From Solirubrobacteraceae bacterium (GTDB taxonomy: Bacteria > Actinomycetota > Thermoleophilia > Solirubrobacterales > Solirubrobacteraceae), in NCBI GenBank assembly GCA_017882405.1, contig JADGPO010000058.1, positions 1 through 58,947 on the forward strand: a stretch of DNA of 58,947 nt, written 5' to 3'. This document shows, piece by piece, positions 57,942 to 58,947 of this stretch; within the stretch, counting starts at the first letter, position 1, and every line of letters starts with the position of its first letter. The notes under the pieces were generated by a model. It saw nothing but the letters and a program-made list of their open reading frames with translations. It did not search any database and was not told the DNA's origin. The position numbers and the translations under genes are program-made.

Positions 57942-58681
57942 GCCACTCCCGCCTGACGTCCGGTCACGCCGCGATCGCGCCGATGCGAGTACAACAGCTC
58001 CGGCGGGGCGCACAGCGTGCAGAGCTCGATGTCTTGCACCGCGCTCACGCCCGCTGCGACCAGCTGCTGGCGCGCGATCTCCTTGAGGTCCAGGTTGTCG
58101 CCGCGCCGTACGTCCGAGTACTCCGCGAAGGCGTCGTGCACCTCGTGGCCCACCTCGTAGCAGCATGGGCCGGCGCCTGGCCCGATGGCCGCCGCCAGCT
58201 CCAGCGCACCGTTGGCGCCACTCAGTTCGCGCACCGCCCTGACTCCGGCGGCGATCACCCCGCGGTGCAACCCGCGCCAGCCGGCATGGAGCATCGCCAC
58301 CGCGCCACCGCCGGCGACGGCGATCGGCAGACAGTCGGCGACGAGGGCCGCCATCGCGACGCCCGGCAGGTTGGTCGCCTGACTGTCCATGTGCGGCCGC
58401 GAGAATCGATCGCGCTCGGCGGCGGTGATCAGCCTTACCTCGGCGCCGTGGACCTGGTAGACGAAGCTCGGCTCGGGTGAGCCGATCGTCGCGGGCAGCT
58501 CGGCCCGGTTGCGCTCCATCGCGGCCGGATCGTCGTCGGTGGCAAAGCCTAGGTTGAGGCTCTCATACGGCCCTCTGGAGTAGCCGCCGCGCCGGGTGGT
58601 GAATACCGCCCGAGCCCCGGGCAGGTCGATGGCGAAATGATCGCCGAGGGTTTCGAAGGGAGCTGCCGGAATGCTCGTCAG
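57929..58681 (-). CDS. pgeF: purine nucleoside phosphorylase/laccase-type protein YfiH (PgeF), non-canonical start
   Basis: The conserved core has VYQVHGAEVRLI, ADCLPIAVAGGGAVAMLHAGW (metal site), AAIGPGAGPCCYEVG and LYSHRRDRGVTGRQAG. The first ATG (58519) gives a protein lacking the family's N-terminal strands. Those strands are encoded upstream in the same frame (FTTRRGGYSRGPYESLNLG), and no ATG, GTG or TTG lies there. The likely start is the CTG at 58681 (overlapping the cca stop, CTGA) or an ATT at 58672. The family cuts purine nucleosides and, in E. coli, edits peptidoglycan precursors. Confidence 0.85.
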   Translation of the reverse strand: MTSIPAAPFETLGDHFAIDLPGARAVFTTRRGGYSRGPYESLNLGFATDDDPAAMERNRAELPATIGSPEPSFVYQVHGAEVRLITAAERDRFSRPHMDSQATNLPGVAMAALVADCLPIAVAGGGAVAMLHAGWRGLHRGVIAAGVRAVRELSGANGALELAAAIGPGAGPCCYEVGHEVHDAFAEYSDVRRGDNLDLKEIARQQLVAAGVSAVQDIELCTLCAPPELLYSHRRDRGVTGRQAGVAWLT

Positions 58682-58947
58682 CCTACGCCCCGCGCCACCC
58701 GCAGGGCCTCGGCCAGCTGCTGGTCACGGCCGCTCGCCAGGCCGTCGAGCCGGGCCGCGAGGGCCGCGCGCAGCCCAGCGCCGAGCGCCGGTCCGGGTGT
58801 CACGCCGGCGGCGAGCAGATCGTCCCCGTCGATCTCCAGCCCGACATGACGCAGATCGCCCAACCACCGCTCGGCGGCCGCCGCCGCCTGGGCGTCTCCC
58901 AGCGCCCCGGCGAGCGCCACCAGCTCGACGGGCGCGCCGGCGGCCGC
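58678..58947 (-). CDS. cca: C-terminal part of CCA tRNA nucleotidyltransferase (partial)
   Basis: The frame runs off the window's right edge. The visible 89 residues end with VGLEIDGDDLLAAGVTPGPA, GAGLRAALAARLDGLASGRD and ELALRVARG-like residues. This resembles the C-terminal domain of class II CCA-adding/poly(A) polymerase proteins, where I-x-G-D-D-L and G-x-x-x-G-P are typical. The catalytic head is outside the window, so the call rests on the tail only. The stop overlaps the pgeF start region. Confidence 0.65.
   Translation of the reverse strand, partial: AAAGAPVELVALAGALGDAQAAAAAERWLGDLRHVGLEIDGDDLLAAGVTPGPALGAGLRAALAARLDGLASGRDQQLAEALRVARGVG

Noticed and set aside
1..58947. CRISPR arrays, prophage or intact insertion sequences
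   Set aside because: No regular repeat-spacer pattern, cas genes, integrase or transposase was seen on either strand.

Overview
The window looks like a chromosomal piece of a high-GC Gram-positive bacterium, most likely an actinobacterium of the Thermoleophilia/Solirubrobacterales kind. This is inferred from the very high GC, the GarA (FHA)-FtsR (MerR) pair, an RsiG-type protein, SepF, WS/DGAT, DUF3052 and DUF3105 proteins, a c-di-AMP riboswitch before a cell-wall protein, and many GTG/TTG starts. No rRNA, tRNA, CRISPR array or intact insertion sequence was recognised.

Left part (1-15,000). A universal-stress-like protein and a Na+/H+ antiporter are followed by a gene-poor kilobase with direct repeats that may be an IS21-type end. 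Next come a ZIP metal transporter behind a DtxR-like palindrome, a PAS-PAS-GGDEF-GAF-HD-GYP protein with a degenerate GGDEF motif, a Tat-exported ferritin-like protein and an aldehyde dehydrogenase. The most notable locus is at 10,832-12,780: a fluoride riboswitch with a readable Shine-Dalgarno switch, one intact crcB, a second crcB broken or split by a 4-bp duplication, and a protein made of three tandem DUF190 (PII-like) domains. An aldo/keto reductase, a PRC-barrel protein and a flavin reductase-like protein lie upstream of it.

Middle (15,000-31,700). Secreted and membrane proteins, an alpha/beta hydrolase, a thioredoxin-TPR chaperone and DNA polymerase IV come first. An RlpA/3D-like cell-wall protein follows, with a c-di-AMP (ydaO-yuaA) riboswitch in its leader. 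Divergent from it is a WS/DGAT acyltransferase with a perfect CRP-type palindrome upstream. A one-pass membrane protein joins a sigma-region-4-like helix-turn-helix to an RskA-like outer domain. A minus-strand run then reads proS, pgsA, rsiG-like, garA-like, ftsR, apt and an SRPBCC gene, so c-di-GMP, Ser/Thr-kinase and division signalling genes sit together. Superoxide dismutase is divergent from proS.

Right part (31,700-58,947). ispG, a GT39-type membrane glycosyltransferase, two paralogous secreted glycoside-hydrolase-like proteins, the glycolate oxidase genes glcDEF and an acyl-CoA ligase precede the conserved minus-strand block rpsB-tsf-frr-uppS-cdsA-dxr-rseP. pyrH is missing from its usual place in that block, and rpsB carries a long Ala/Pro/Glu tail. 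Beyond it are a secreted protein and an ECF sigma factor with a low-complexity tail. The window closes with the cell-division cluster (cca end, pgeF, yggS, sepF, proC, yggT, lspA, rluD) on the minus strand.

Starts were moved inward from the longest possible frame wherever a ribosome binding site, a signal peptide or an overlap with the neighbour supported it.
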